Shown piece after piece: positions 13,733 through 26,980 of a DNA stretch of 64,000 nt. Made by a program: the position numbers and the translations under genes. How positions within the stretch are numbered: the stretch's first letter is position 1; each line of letters begins with the position of its first letter. The notes beneath the pieces are model-generated. The model did not search any database. It was not told where the DNA came from and saw only the letters and a list, made by a program, of their open reading frames with translations. Origin of the DNA: Lamellibrachia columna (lineage: Eukaryota; Annelida; Polychaeta; Sabellida; Siboglinidae); the NCBI GenBank assembly GCA_963662155.1, contig OY759262.1, forward strand, positions 56,911,990 to 56,975,989, written 5' to 3'.

Positions 13733-15939
13733 TTACAGCTTACTTGAAGTGTAGAGTGATTGTTGTACTCACAGCCCAGTCAGTATTTTCACAGACATTA
13801 CAGCTTACTTGAAGTGTAGACTGATTGTTGTACTCACAGCCCAGTCAGTCTTTACACAGACATTAGAACTTACTTGAAGTGTAGAGTGATTGTTTTACTC
13901 ACAGCCCAGTCAGTCTTTAAACACACACATTACAGCTTACTTGAAGTGTAGAGTGATTGTTGTACTCACAGCCCAGTCAATCTTTACACACTCATTACAG
14001 CTTACTTGAAGTGTAGAGTGATTGTTGTACTCACAGCCCAGTCAGTCTTTTCACAGACATTACAGCTTACTTGAAGTGTAGAGAGATTGTTGTACTCACA
14101 GCCCAGTCAGTCTTTACACAGACATTACAGCTTACTTGAAATGTAGAGAGATTGTTGTACTCACAGCCCAGTCAGTCTTTACACACACATTACAGCTTAA
14201 TTGAAGTGTAGAGTGATTGTTGTACTCACAGCCCAGTCAGTCTTTACACAGACATTACAGCTTACTTGAAGTGTAGAGAGATTGTTGTACTCACAGCCCA
14301 GTCAGTCTTTACACACACATTACAGCTTACTTGAAGTGTAGAGTGATTGTTGTACTCACAGCCCAGTCAGTCTTTTCACAGACATTACAGCTTACTTGAA
14401 GTGTAGACTGATTGTTGTACTCACAGCCCAGTCAGTCTTTACACAGACATTAGAACTTACTTGAAGTGTAGAGTGATTGTTGTACTCACAGCCCAGTCAG
14501 TCTTTACACAGACATTACAGCTTACTTGAAGTGTAGAGAGATTGTTGTACTCACAGCCCAGTCAGTCTTTACACACACATTACAGCTTACTTGAAGTGTA
14601 GAGTGAATGTTGTACTCACAGCCCAGTCAGTCTTTTCACAGACATTACAGCTTACTTGAAGTGTAGACTGATTGTTGTACTCACAGCCCAGTCAGTCTTT
14701 ACACAGACATTACAGCTTACTTGAAGTGTAGAGAGATTGTTGTACTCACAGCCCAGCCAGTCTTTACACACACACATTACAGCTTACTTGAAGTGTAGAG
14801 TGGTTGTTGTACTCACAGCCCAGTCAGTCTTTACACAGACATTAGAACTTACTTGAAGTGTAGAGTGATTGTTGTACTCACAGCCCAGTCAGTCTTTACA
14901 CAGACATTACAGCTTACTTGAAGTGTAGAGAGATTGTTGTACTCACAGCCCAGTCAGTCTTTACACAGACATTAGAACTTAATTGAAGTGTAGAGTGATT
15001 GTTGTACTCACAGCCCAGTCAGTCTTTACACAGACATTAGAACTTACTTGAAGTGTAGAGTGATTGTTGTACTCACAGCCCAGTCATTATTTACACACAC
15101 ATTACAGCTTACTTGAAGTGTAGAGTGATTGTTGTACTCACAGCCCAGTCAGTCTTTACACACACATTACAGCTTACTTGAAGTGTAGAGAGATTGTTGT
15201 ACTCACAGCCCAGTCAGTCTTTACACAGACATTACATCTTACTTGAAGTGTAGAGAGATTGTTGTACTCACAGCCCAGTCAGTCTTTACACACACATTAC
15301 AGCTTACTTGAAGTGTAGGGAGATTGTTGTACTCATAGCCCAGTCAGTCTTTACAAAGACATTAGAACTTACTTGAAGTGTAGAGAGATTGTTGTACTCA
15401 CAGCCCAGTCAGTCTTTACACACACACATTACAGCTTACTTGAAGTGTAGAGTGATTGTTGTACTCACAGCCCAGTCAGTCTTTACACACACATTACAGC
15501 TTACTTGAAGTGTAGAGTGATTGTTGTACTCACAGCCCAGTCAGTCTTTTCACAGACATTACAGCTTACTTGAAGTGTAGACTGATTGTTGTACTCACAG
15601 CCCAGTCAGTCTTTACACAGACATTACAGCTTACTTGAAGTGTAGAGAGATTGTTGTACTCACAGCCCAGTCAGTCTTTACACACACATTACAGCTTACT
15701 TGAAGTGTAGAGTGATTGTTGTACTCACAGCCCAGTCAGTCTTTTCACAGACATTACAGCTTACTTGAAGTGTAGACTGATTGTTGTACTCACAGCCCAG
15801 TCAGTCTTTACACAGACATTACAGCTTACTTGAAGTGTAGAGTGATTGTTGTACTCACAGCCCAGTCAGTCTTTACACAGACATTACAGCTTACTTGAAG
15901 TGTAGAGAGATTGTTGTACTCACAGCCCAGTCAGTCTTT

Positions 15940-15952
15940 ACACACGCACACA
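15940..15952 (+). repeat. expanded CA tract with one A-to-G change (69-bp monomer)
   Basis: Counterpart of the tract at 12,607, 3,333 bp downstream. An A-to-G change interrupts the run (CACACGCACA at 15,941-15,950) and makes a CpG that the other three copies lack. Confidence 0.9.
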
Positions 15953-16172
15953 TTACAGCTTACTTGAAGTGTAGAGTGATTGTTGTACTCACAGCCCAGT
16001 CAGTATTTTCACAGACATTACAGCTTACTTGAAGTGTAGACTGATTGTTGTACTCACAGCCCAGTCAGTCTTTACACAGACATTAGAACTTACTTGAAGT
16101 GTAGAGTGATTGTTTTACTTACAGCCCAGTCAGTCTTTACACACACACATTACAGCTTACTTGAAGTGTAGA

Positions 16173-16670
16173 GTGATTGTTGTACTCACAGCCCAGTCAG
16201 TCTTTACACAGATATTACAGCTTACTTGAAGTGTAGAGAGATTGTTGTACTCACAGCCCAGTCAGTCTTTACACACACATTACAGCTTACTTGAAGTGTA
16301 GAGTGATTGTTGTACTCACAGCCCAGTCAGTCTTTTCACAGACATTACAGCTTACTTGAAGTTTTGAGAGATTGTTGTACTCACAGCCCAGTCAATCTTT
16401 ACACACACACATTACAGCTTACTTGAAGTGTAGACTGATTGTTGTACTCACAGCCCAGTCAGTCTTTACACAGACATTACAGCTTACTTGAAGTGTAGAG
16501 TGATTGTTGTACTCACAGCCCAGTCAGTCTTTACACAGACATTACAGCTTACTTGAAGTGTAGAGAGATTGTTGTACTCACAGCCCAGTCAGTCTTTACA
16601 CAGACATTACAGCTTACTTGAAGTGTAGAGAGATTGTTGTACTCACAGCCCAGTCAGTCTTTACACACAC
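16173..16670 (+). repeat. linker monomers between HOR blocks
   Basis: Seven to eight ordinary monomers. They include CAGATATTAC near 16,210, GTTTTGAGAG near 16,362 (elsewhere at 5,265, 6,762, 17,925, 18,449 and 19,491) and a 67-bp monomer with A32. No long match to a neighbouring unit was found by eye. Confidence 0.6.
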
Positions 16671-17890
16671 ACATTACAGCTTACTTGAAGTGTAGAGTGA
16701 TTGTTGTACTCACAGCCCAGTCAATCTTTACACACACATTACAGCTTACTTGAAGTGTAGAGTGATTGTTGTACTCACAGCCCAGTCAGTCTTTTCACAG
16801 ACATTACAGCTTACTTGAAGTGTAGACTGATTGTTGTACTCACAGCCCAGTCAATCTTTACACAGACATTACAGCTTACTTGAAGTGTAGAGAGATTGTT
16901 GTACTCACAGCCCAGTCAGTCTTTACACACACATTACAGCTTACTTGAAGTGTAGAGTGATTGTTGTACTCACATCCCAGTCAGTCTTTTCACAGACATT
17001 ACAGCTTACTTGAAGTGTAGACTGATTGTTGTACTCACAGCCCAGTCAGTCTTTACACAGACATTACAGCTTACTTGAAGTGTAGAGTGATTGTTGTACT
17101 CACAGCCCAGTCAGTCTTTACACAGACATTACAGCTTACTTGAAGTGTAGAGAGATTGTTGTACTCACAGCCCAGTCAGTCTTTACACACACATATTACA
17201 GCTTACTTGAAGTGTAGAGTGATTGTTGTACTCCCAGCCCAGTCAGTCTTTTCACAGACATTACAGCTTACTTGAAGTGTAGAGAGATTGTTGTACTCAC
17301 AGCCCAGTCAGTCTTTACACAGACATTACAGCTTACTTGAAGTGTAGAGAGATTGTTGTACTCACAGCCCATTCAGTCTTTACACACACATTACAGCTTA
17401 CTTGAAGTGTAGAGTGATTGTTGTACTCACAGCCCAGTCAGTCTTTTCACAGACATTACAGCTTACTTGGAGTGTAGACTGATTGTTGTACTCACAGCCC
17501 AGTAAATCTTTACACAGACATTAGAACTTACTTGAAGTGTAGAGTGATTGTTGTACTCACAGCCCAGTCAGTCTTTACACAGATATTACAGCTTACTTGA
17601 AGTGTAGAGAGATTGTTGTACTCACAGCCCAGTCAGTCTTTACACACACATTACAGCTTACTTGAAGTGTAGAGTGATTGTTGTACTCACAGCCCAGTCA
17701 GTCTTTTCACAGACATTACAGCTTACTTGAAGTGTAGACTGATTGTTGTACTCACAGCCCAGTCAGTCTTTACACATACATTACAACTTACTTGAAGTGT
17801 AGAGAGATTGTTGTACTCACAACCCAGTCAGTCTTTACACAGACATTACAGCTTACTTGAAGTGTAGACTGATTGCTGTACTCACAGCCC
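16670..17890 (+). repeat. distant copy of 3,033-4,253
   Basis: This segment matches about 3,033-4,253 at a constant offset of 13,637 bp. Shared rare markers are CTCACATCCC with T38 (3,331 and 16,968), GTACTCCCAG (3,591 and 17,228), AGTAA before the CTTTACACAG tract (about 3,864 and 17,501) and CACATACATTACAAC (about 4,136 and 17,773). Private differences include ACTTGGAGTG near 17,466 and CCCATTCAGTC near 17,369. It is the clearest case of a segment copied to a non-adjacent place, unless intervening copies were lost. Confidence 0.8.
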
Positions 17891-18055
17891 AGTCAGTCTT
17901 TACACAGACATTACAGCTTACTTGAAGTTTTGAGAGATTGTTGTACTCACAGCCCAGTCAGTCTTTACACACACACATTACAGCTTACTTGAAGTGTAGA
18001 GTGATTGTTGTACTCACAGCCCAGTCAGTCTTTTCACAGACATTACAGCTTACTT
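17890..18055 (+). repeat. mosaic junction before the 12.4-kb super-unit
   Basis: A few monomers join the distant copy on the left to the super-unit on the right. They include GTTTTGAGAG near 17,925 and a 67-bp monomer, the order seen near 5,262-5,390, and then switch inside a monomer to the CTTGACGTG type at 18,056. The switch point is the left boundary of the 12.4-kb repeat. Confidence 0.6.
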
Positions 18056-20010
18056 GACGTGTAGAGAGATTGTTGTACTCACAGCCCAGCCAGTCTTTAC
18101 ACACACATTACAGCTTACTTGAAGTGTAGAGTGGTTGTTGTACTCACAGCCCAGTCAGTCTTTACACAGACATTAGAACTTACTTAAAGTGTAGAGTGAT
18201 TATTGTACTCACAGCCCAGTCAGTCTTTACACAGACATTACAGCTTACTTGAAGTGTAGAGAGATTGTTGTACTCACAGCCCAGTCAGTCTTTTCACAGA
18301 CATTACAGCTTACTTGAAGTGTAGACTGATTGTTGTACTCACAGCCCAGTCAGTCTTTACACAGACATTACAGCTTACTTGAAGTGTAGAGTGATTGTTG
18401 TACTCACAGCCCAGTCAGTCTTTACACAGAAATTACAGCTTACTTGAAGTTTTGAGAGATTGTTGTACTCACAGCCCAGTCAGTCTTTACACACACACAT
18501 TACAGCTTACTTGAAGTGTAGAGTGATTGTTGTACTCACAGCCCAGTCAGTCTTTTCACAGACATTACAGCTTACTTGAAGTGTAGAGAGATTGTTGTAC
18601 TCACAGCCCAGTCAGTCTTTACACAGACATTACAGCTTACTTGAAGTGTAGAGAGATTGTTGTATTCACAGCCCAGTCAATCTTTACACACACATTACAG
18701 CTTACTTGAAGTGTAGAGTGATTGTTGTACTCACAGCCCAGTCAGTCTTTTCACAGACATTACAGCTTACTTGAAGTGTAGACTGATTGTTGTACACACA
18801 GCCCAGTCAGTCTTTACACAGACATTAGAACTTACTTGAAGTGTAGAGTGATTGTTGTACTCACAGCCCAGTCAGTCTTTACACAGACATTACAGCTTAC
18901 TTGAAGTGTAGAGAGATTGTTGTACTCACAGCCCAGTCAGTCTTTACACACACATTACAGCTTACTTGAAGTGTAGAGTGAATGTTGTACTCACAGCCCA
19001 GTCAGTCTTTTCACAGACATTAGAGCTTACTTGAAGTGTAGACTGATTGTTGTACTCACAGCCCAGTCAATCTTTACACAGACATTACAGCTTACTTGAC
19101 GTGTAGAGAGATTGTTGTACTCACAGCCCAGCCAGTCTTTACACACACATTACAGCTTACTTGAAGTGTAGAGTGGTTGTTGTACTCACAGCCCAGTCAG
19201 TCTTTACACAGACATTAGAACTTACTTGAAGTGTAGAGTGATTGTTGTACTCACAGCCCAGTCAGTCTTTACACAGACATTACAGCTTACTTGAAGTGTA
19301 GAGAGATTGTTGTACTCACAGCCCAGTCAGTCTTTTCACAGACATTACAGCTTACTTGAAGTGTAGACTGATTGTTGTACTCACAACCCAGTCAGTCTTT
19401 ACATAGACATTACAGCATCCTTGAAGTGTAGAGTGATTGTTGTACTCACAGCCCAGTCAGTCTTTACACAGAAATTACAGCTTACTTGAAGTTTTGAGAG
19501 ATTGTTGTACTCACAGCCCAGTCAGTCTTTACACACACACATTACAGCTTACTTGAAGTGTAGAGTGATTGTTGTACTCACAGCCCAGTCAGTCTTTTCA
19601 CAGACATTACAGCTTACTTGAAGTGTAGAGAGATTGTTGTACTCACAGCCCAGTCAGTCTTTACACAGACATTACAGCTTACTTGAAGTGTAGAGAGATT
19701 GTTGTACTCACAGCCCAGTCAGTCTTTACCCACACATTACAGCTTACTTGAAGTGTAGAGTGATTATTGTACTCACAGCCCAGTCAGTCTTTTCACAGAC
19801 ATTACAGCTTACTTGAAGTGTAGACTGATTGTTGTACTCACAGCCCAGTCAGTCTTTACACAGACATTACAGCTTACTTGAACTGTAGAGTGATTGTTGT
19901 ACTCACAGCCCAGTCAGTCTTTACACAGACATTACAGCTTACTTGAAGTGTAGAGAGATTGTTGTACTCACAGCCCAGTCAGTCTTTACACACACACATT
20001 ACAGCTTACT
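18056..20010 (+). repeat. 1,042-bp HOR inside the super-unit, two copies
   Basis: Sixteen monomers, one of them 67 bp, repeat at an offset of 1,042 bp: CTTGACGTG at 18,056 and 19,098, GTTTTGAG at 18,449 and 19,491. In the second 12.4-kb copy the same unit runs from about 30,481 and 31,523, and an additional partial unit precedes it (GTGAATG at 30,360 and 31,402). Copy 2 of the unit carries CAGCATCCTTGAAG near 19,415, which recurs near 31,840. Confidence 0.82.
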
Positions 20011-20199
20011 TGAAGTGTAGAGTGATTGTTGTACTCACAGCCCAGTCAGTCTTTTCACAGACATTACAGCTTACTTGAAGTGTAGAGAGATTGTTGTACT
20101 CACAGCCCAGTCAGTCTTTACACAGACATTACAGCTTACTTGAAGTGTAGAGAGATTGTTGTACTCACAGTCCAGTCAGTCTTTACACACACATTACAG

Positions 20200-22950
20200 C
20201 TTACTTGAAGTGTAGAGTGATTGTTGTACTCACAGCCCAGTCAGTCTTTACACAGACATTACAGCTTACTTCAAGTGTAGAGTGATTGTTGTACTCACAG
20301 CCCAGTCAGTCTTTACACACACATTACAGCTTACTTGAAGTGTAGAGAGATTGTTGTACTCAGAGCCCAGTCAGTCTTTACACAGACATTACAGCTTACT
20401 TGAAGTGTAGAGAGATTGTTATTCTCACAGCCCAGTCAGTCTTTACACACACATTACAGCTTACTTGAAGTGTAGAGTGATTGTTGTACTCACAGCCTAG
20501 TCAGTCTTTTCACAGACATTACAGCTTACTTGAAGTGTAGACTGATTGTTGTACTCACAACCCAGTCAGTCTTTACACAGACATTACAGCTTACTTGAAG
20601 TGTAGAGTGATTGTTGTACTCACAGCCCAGTCAGTCTTTACACAGACATTACAGCTTACTTGAAGTGTAGAGAGATTGTTGTACTCACAGCCCAGTCAGT
20701 CTTTACACACACATTACAACTTACTTGAAGTGTAGAGTGATTGTTGTACTCACAGCCCAGTCAGTCTTTTCACAGACATTACAGCTTACTTGAAGTGTAG
20801 ACTGATTGTTGTACTCACAACCCAGTCAGTCTTTACACAGACATTACAGCTTACTTGAAGTGTAGAGTGATTGTTGTACTCACAGCCCAGTCAGTCTTTA
20901 CACATACATTACAGCTTACTTGAAGTGTAGAGAGATTGTTGTACTCACAGCCCTGTCAGTCTTTACACACACATTACAGCTTACTTGAAGTGTAGAGTGA
21001 TTGTTGTACTCACAGCCCAGTCAGTCTTTTCACAGACATTACAGCTTACTTGAAGTGTAGAGAGATTGTTGTACTCATAGCCCAGTCAGTCTTTACACAG
21101 ACATTAGAACTTACTTGAAGTGTAGAGTGATTGTTGTACTCACAGCCCAGTCAGTCTTTACACAGACATTACAGCTTACTTGAAGTGTAGAGAGATTGTT
21201 GTACTCACAACCCAGTCAGTCTTTACACACACATTACAGCTTACTTGAAGTGTAGAGTGATTGTTGTACTCACAGCCCAGTCAGTCTTTACACAAACATT
21301 AGAGCTTACTTGAAGTGTAGAGAGATTGTTGTACTCACAGCCCAGTCAGTCTTTACACACACATTACAGCTTACTTGAAGTGTAGAGAGATTGTTGTACT
21401 CATAACCCAGTCAGTCTTTACACACACATTACAGCTTACTTGAAGTGTAGGGTGATTGTTGTACTCACAGCCCAGTCAATCTTTACACAGACATTACAGC
21501 TTACTTGAAGTGTAGAGAGATTGTTGTACTCACAGCCCAGTCAGTCTTTACACACACATTACAGCTTACTTGAAGTGTAGAGTGATTGTTGTACTCACAG
21601 CCCAGTCAGTCTTTACACAGACATTACAGCTTACTTCAAGTGTAGAGTGATTGTTGTACTCACAGCCCAGTCAGTCTTTACACACACATTACAGCTTACT
21701 TGAAGTGTAGAGAGATTGTTGTACTCACAGCCCAGTCAGTCTTTACACAGACATTACAGCTTACTTGAAGTGTAGAGAGATTGTTGTACTCACAGCCCAG
21801 TCAGTCTTTACACACACATTACAGCTTACTTGAAGTGTAGAGTGATTGTTGTACTCACAGCCCAGTCAGTCTTTACAGAGACATTACAGCTTACTTCAAG
21901 TGTAGAGTGATTGTTGTACTCACAGCCCAGTCAGTCTTTACACACACATTACAGCTTACTTGAAGTGTAGAGAGATTGTTGTACTCAGAGCCCAGTCAAT
22001 CTTTACACAGACATTACAGCTTACTTGAAGTGTAGAGAGATTGTTATTCTCACAGCCCAGTCAGTTTTTACACACACATTACATCTTACTTGAAGTGTAG
22101 AGTGATTGTTGTACTCACAGCCTAGTCAGTCTTTTCACAGACATTACAGCTTACTTGAAGTGTAGACTGATTGTTGTACTCACAACCCAGTCAGTCTTTA
22201 CACAGACATTACAGCTTACTTGAAGTGTAGAGTGATTGTTGTACTCACAGCCCAGTCAGTCTTTACACAGACATTACAGCTTACTTGAAGTGTAGAGAGA
22301 TTGTTGTACTCACAGCCCTGTCAGTCTTTACACACACATTACAGCTTACTTGAAGTGTAGAGTGATTGTTGTACTCACAGCCCAGTCAGTCTTTTCACAG
22401 ACATTACAGCTTACTTGAAGTGTAGAGAGATTGTTGTACTCATAGCCCAGTCAGTCTTTACACAGACATTAGAACTTACTTGAAGTGTAGAGTGATTGTT
22501 GTACTCACAGCCCAGTCAGTCTTTACACAGACATTACAGCTTACTTGAAGTGTAGAGAGATTGTTGTACTCACAGCCCAGTCAGTCTTTACACACACATT
22601 ACAGCTTACTTCAAGTGTAGAGTGATTGTTGTACTCACAGCCCAGTCAGTCTTTACACAAACATTAGAGCTTACTTGAAGTGTAGAGAAATTGTTGTACT
22701 CACAGCCCAGTCAGTCTTTACACACACATTACAGCTTACTTGAAGTGTAGAGAGATTGTTGTACTCATAACCCAGTCAGTCTTTACACACACATTACAGC
22801 TTACTTGAAGTGTAGTGTGATTGTTGTACTCACAGCCCAGTCAATCTTTACACAGACATTACAGCTTACTTGAAGTGTAGAGAGATTGTTGTACTCACAG
22901 CCCAGTCAGTCTTTACACACACATTACAGCTTACTTGAAGTGTAGAGTGA
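20200..22950 (+). repeat. 1,365/1,625-bp HOR, two copies with a 260-bp internal duplication
   Basis: The left parts are 1,625 bp apart (CTCAGAGCCC near 20,361 and 21,986; TTGTTATTCTC near 20,418 and 22,043). The right parts are 1,365 bp apart (CTCATAGCCC at 21,071 and 22,436; CTCATAACCC at 21,396 and 22,761). The 260-bp difference is a four-monomer tandem duplication in the first copy, seen as two CTCACAACCC monomers at 20,551 and 20,811. The arrangement is kept in the second super-unit near 32,600-35,400. Confidence 0.82.
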
Positions 22951-25270
22951 TTGTTGTACTCACAACCCAGTCAGTCTTTACACAGACATTACAGCTTACT
23001 TGAAGTGTAGAGTGATTGTTGTACTCACAGCCCAGTCAGTCTTTACACAGACATTACAGCTTACTTGAAGTGTAGAGAGATTGTTGTACTCACAGCCCAG
23101 TCAGTCTTTACACACACATTACAGCTTACTTGAAGTGTAGAGTGATTGTTGTACTCACAGCCCAGTCAGTCTTTTCACAGACATTACAGCTTACTTGAAG
23201 TGTAGAGAGATTGTTGTACTCACAGCTCAGTCAGTCTTTACACAGACATTACAGCTTACTTGAAGTGTAGAGAGATTGTTGTACTCACAGCCCAGTCAGT
23301 CTTTACACACACATTACAGCTTACTTGAAGTGTAGAGTGATTGTTGTACTCACAGCCCAGTCAGTCTTATCACAGACATTACAGCTTACTTGAAGTGTAG
23401 ACTGATTGTTGTACTCACAGCCCAGTCAGTCTTTACACAGACATTACAGCTTACTTGAAGTGTAGAGTGATTGTTGTACTCACAGCCCAGTCAGTCTTTA
23501 CACACACATTACAGCTTACTTGAAGTGTAGAGAGATTGTTGTACTCACAGCCCAGTCAGTCTTTACACAGACATTACAGCTTACTTGAAGTGTAGATAGA
23601 TTGTTATTCTCACAGCCCAGTCAGTCTTTACACACACATTACAGCTTACTTGAAGTGTAGAGTGATTGTTGTACTCACAGCTTAGTCAGTCTTTTCACAG
23701 ACATTACAGCTTACTTGAAGTGTAGACTGATTGTTGTACTCACAACCCAGTCAATCTTTACACAGACATTACAGCTTACTTGAAGTGTAGAGAGATTGTT
23801 GTACTCACAGCCCAGTCAGTCTTTACACACACATTACAGCTTACTTGAAGTGTAGACTGATTGTTGTACTCACAGCCCAGTCAGTCTTTACACAGACATT
23901 ACAGCTTACTTGAAGTGTAGAGAGATTGTTGTACTCACAGCCGAGCCAGTCTTTACACACACATTACAGCTTACTTGAAGTGTAGAGTGGTTGTTGTACT
24001 CACAGCCCAGTCAGTCTTTACACAGACATTAGAACTTACTTGAAGTGTAGAGTGATTGTTGTACTCACAGCCCAGTCAGTCTTTACACAGACATTACAGC
24101 TTACTTCAAGTGTAGACTGATTGTTGTACTCACAACCCAGTCAGTCTTTACACAGACATTACAGCTTACTTGAAGTGTAGAGTGATTGTTGTACTCACAG
24201 CCCAGTCAGTCTTTACACAGACATTACAGCTTACTTGAAGTGTAGAGAGATTGTTGTACTCACAGCCCAGTCAGTCTTTACACACACATTACAGCTTACT
24301 TGAAGTGTAGAGTGATTGTTGTACTCACAGCCCAGTCAGTCTTTTCACAGACATTACAGCTTACTTGAAGTGTAGAGAGATTGTTGTACTCACAGCTCAG
24401 TCAGTCTTTACACAGACATTACAGCTTACTTGAAGTGTAGAGAGATTGTTGTACTCACAGCCCAGTCAGTCTTTACACACACATTACAGCTTACTTGAAG
24501 TGTAGAGTGATTGTTGTACTCACAGCCCAGTCAGTCTTATCACAGACATTACAGCTTACTTGAAGTGTAGACTGATTGTTGTACTCACAGCCCAGTCAGT
24601 CTTTACACAGACATTACAGCTTACTTGAAGTGTAGAGTGATTTTTGTACTCACAGCCCAGTCAGTCTTTACACACACATTACAGCTTACTTGAAGTGTAG
24701 AGAGATTGTTGTACTCACAGCCCAGTCAGTCTTTACACAGACATTACAGCTTACTTGAAGTGTAGATAGATTGTTATTCTCACAGCCCAGTCAGTCTTTA
24801 CACACACATTACAGCTTACTTGAAGTGTAGAGTGATTGTTGTACTCACAGCCTAGTCAGTCTTTTCACAGACATTACAGCTTACTTGAAGTGTAGACTGA
24901 TTGTTGTACTCACAACCCAGTCAATCTTTACACAGACATTACAGCTTACTTGAAGTGTAGAGAGATTGTTGTACTCACAGCCCAGTCAGTCTTTACACAC
25001 ACATTACAGCTTACTTGAAGTGTAGACTGATTGTTGTACTCACAGCCCAGTCAGTCTTTACACAGACATTACAGCTTACTTGAAGTGTAGAGAGATTGTT
25101 GTACTCACAGCCGAGCCAGTCTTTACACACACATTACAGCTTACTTGAAGTGTAGAGTGGTTGTTGTACTCACAGCCCAGTCAGTCTTTACACAGACATT
25201 AGAACTTACTTGAAGTGTAGAGTGATTGTTGTACTCACAGCCCAGTCAGTCTTTACACAGACATTACAGC
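22950..25270 (+). repeat. 1,170-bp (18-monomer) tandem HOR, two copies
   Basis: CTCACAACCC (22,961 and 24,131), CACAGCTCAG (23,221 and 24,391), CAGTCTTATCAC, TGTAGATAGA with TTGTTATTCTC, and CCGAGCCAGT (23,941 and 25,111) all repeat at exactly 1,170 bp. Between the copies stands a monomer with TTACTTCAAG at 24,101. The second 12.4-kb super-unit keeps only one copy, at about 35,441-36,600. Confidence 0.85.
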
Positions 25271-26980
25271 TTACTTGAAGTGTAGAGAGATTGTTGTACT
25301 CACAGCCCAGTCAGTCTTTACACAGACATTAGAAATTACTTGAAGTGTAGAGTGATTGTTGTACTCACAGCCCAGTCAGTCTTTACACAGACATTAGAAC
25401 TTACTTGAAGTGTAGAGTGATTGTTTTACTCACATCCCAGTCAGTCTTTACACACACATTACAACTTACTTGAAGTGTAGAGTGATTGTTGTACTCACAG
25501 CCCAGTCAGTCTTTACACACACATTACAGCTTACTTGAAGTGTAGAGAGATTGTTGTACTCACAGCCCAGTCAATCTTTACACAGACATTACATCTTACT
25601 TGAAGTGTAGAGAGATTGTTGTACTCACAGCCCAGTCAGTCTTTACACACACATTACAGCTTACTTGAAGTGTAGAGAGATTGTTGTACTCATAGCCCAG
25701 TCAGTCTTTACACAGACATTAGAACTTACTTGAAGTGTAGAGTGATTGTTGTACTCACAGCCCAGTCAGTCTTTACACAGACATTACAGCTTACTTGAAG
25801 TGTAGAGAGATTGTTGTACTCACAGCCCAGTCAGTCTTTACACACACATTACAGCTTACTTGAAGTGTAGAGTGATTGTTGTACTCACAGCCCAGTCAGT
25901 CTTTTCACAGACATTACAGCTTACTTGAAGTGTAGAGAGATTGTTGTACTCACAGCCCAGTCAGTCTTTACACAGACATTACAGCTTACTTGAAATGTAG
26001 AGAGATTGTTGTATTCACAGCCCAGTCAGTCTTTACACACACATTACAGCTTACTTGAAGTGTAGAGTGATTGTTGTACTCACAGCCCAGTCAGTCTTTA
26101 CACAGACATTACAGCTTACTTGAAGTGTAGACTGATTGTTGTACTCACAGCCCAGTCAGTCTTTACACAGACATTACGGCTTACTTGAAGTGTAGAGAGA
26201 TTGTTGTAATCACAGCCCAGTCAGTCTTTACACACACATTACAGCTTACTTGAAGTGTAGAGAGATTGTTGTACTCATAGCCCAGTCAGTCTTTACACAC
26301 ACATTACAGCTTACTTGAAGTGTAGAGTGATTGTTGTACTCACAGCCCAGTCAGTCTTTACACACACATTACAGCTTACTTGAAGTGTGGAGTGATTGTT
26401 GTACTCACAGCCCAGTCAGTCTTTACACAGACATTACAGCTTACTTGAAGTGTAGAGTGATTGTTGTACTCACAGCCCAGTCAGCCTTTACACAGACATT
26501 ACAGCTTACTTGAAATGTAGAGTGATTGTTGTACTCACAGCCCAGTCAGTCTTTACACAGACATTATAACTTACTTGAAGTGTAGAGTGATTGTTGTACT
26601 CACAGCCCAGTCAGTCTTTACACAGACATTAGAACTTACTTGAAGTGTAGAGTGATTGTTGTACTCACATCCCAGTCAGTCTTTTCACAGACATTACAGC
26701 TTACTTGAAGTGTAGAGTGATTGTTGTACTCACAGCCCAGTCAGTCTTTACACACACATTACAGCTTACTTGAAGTGTAGAGTGATTGTTGTACTCACAG
26801 CACAGTCAGTCTTTACACACACATTACAGCTTACTTGAAGTGTAGAGAGATTGTTGTACTAACAGCCCAGTCAGTCTTTACACAGACATTACAGCTTACT
26901 TGAAGTGTAGACTGATTGTTGTACTCACAGCCCAGTCAGTCTTTACACAGACATTACGGCTTACTTGAAGTGTAGAGAGA

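Larger units (their letters stand above)
12940..16173 (+). repeat. 3,333-bp (51-monomer) duplication containing 1.5 units of the 2.22-kb HOR
   Basis: About 9,607-12,840 recurs here at a constant offset of 3,333 bp. CTCATAGCCC markers stand at 9,781, 12,001, 13,114 and 15,334, with spacings of 2,220, 1,113 and 2,220. The CACACTCATT linker at 10,654 recurs at 13,987, and GTGAATG at 11,269 recurs at 14,602. One exchange therefore copied a segment that already held two partial 2.22-kb units. Differences between copies are isolated substitutions, for example CCCAGCCAGTC near 13,120 where the source has CCCAGTCAGTC. Confidence 0.87.

Noticed and set aside
26331..26513. 60-codon open frame, recurring at 37,651, 43,178, 44,477, 46,233 and 51,823
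   Set aside because: All copies begin at TTG and depend on the TGTGGAGTG variant, which turns the TAG at positions 1-3 into TGG. They recur because the HOR recurs, not because a protein is conserved.
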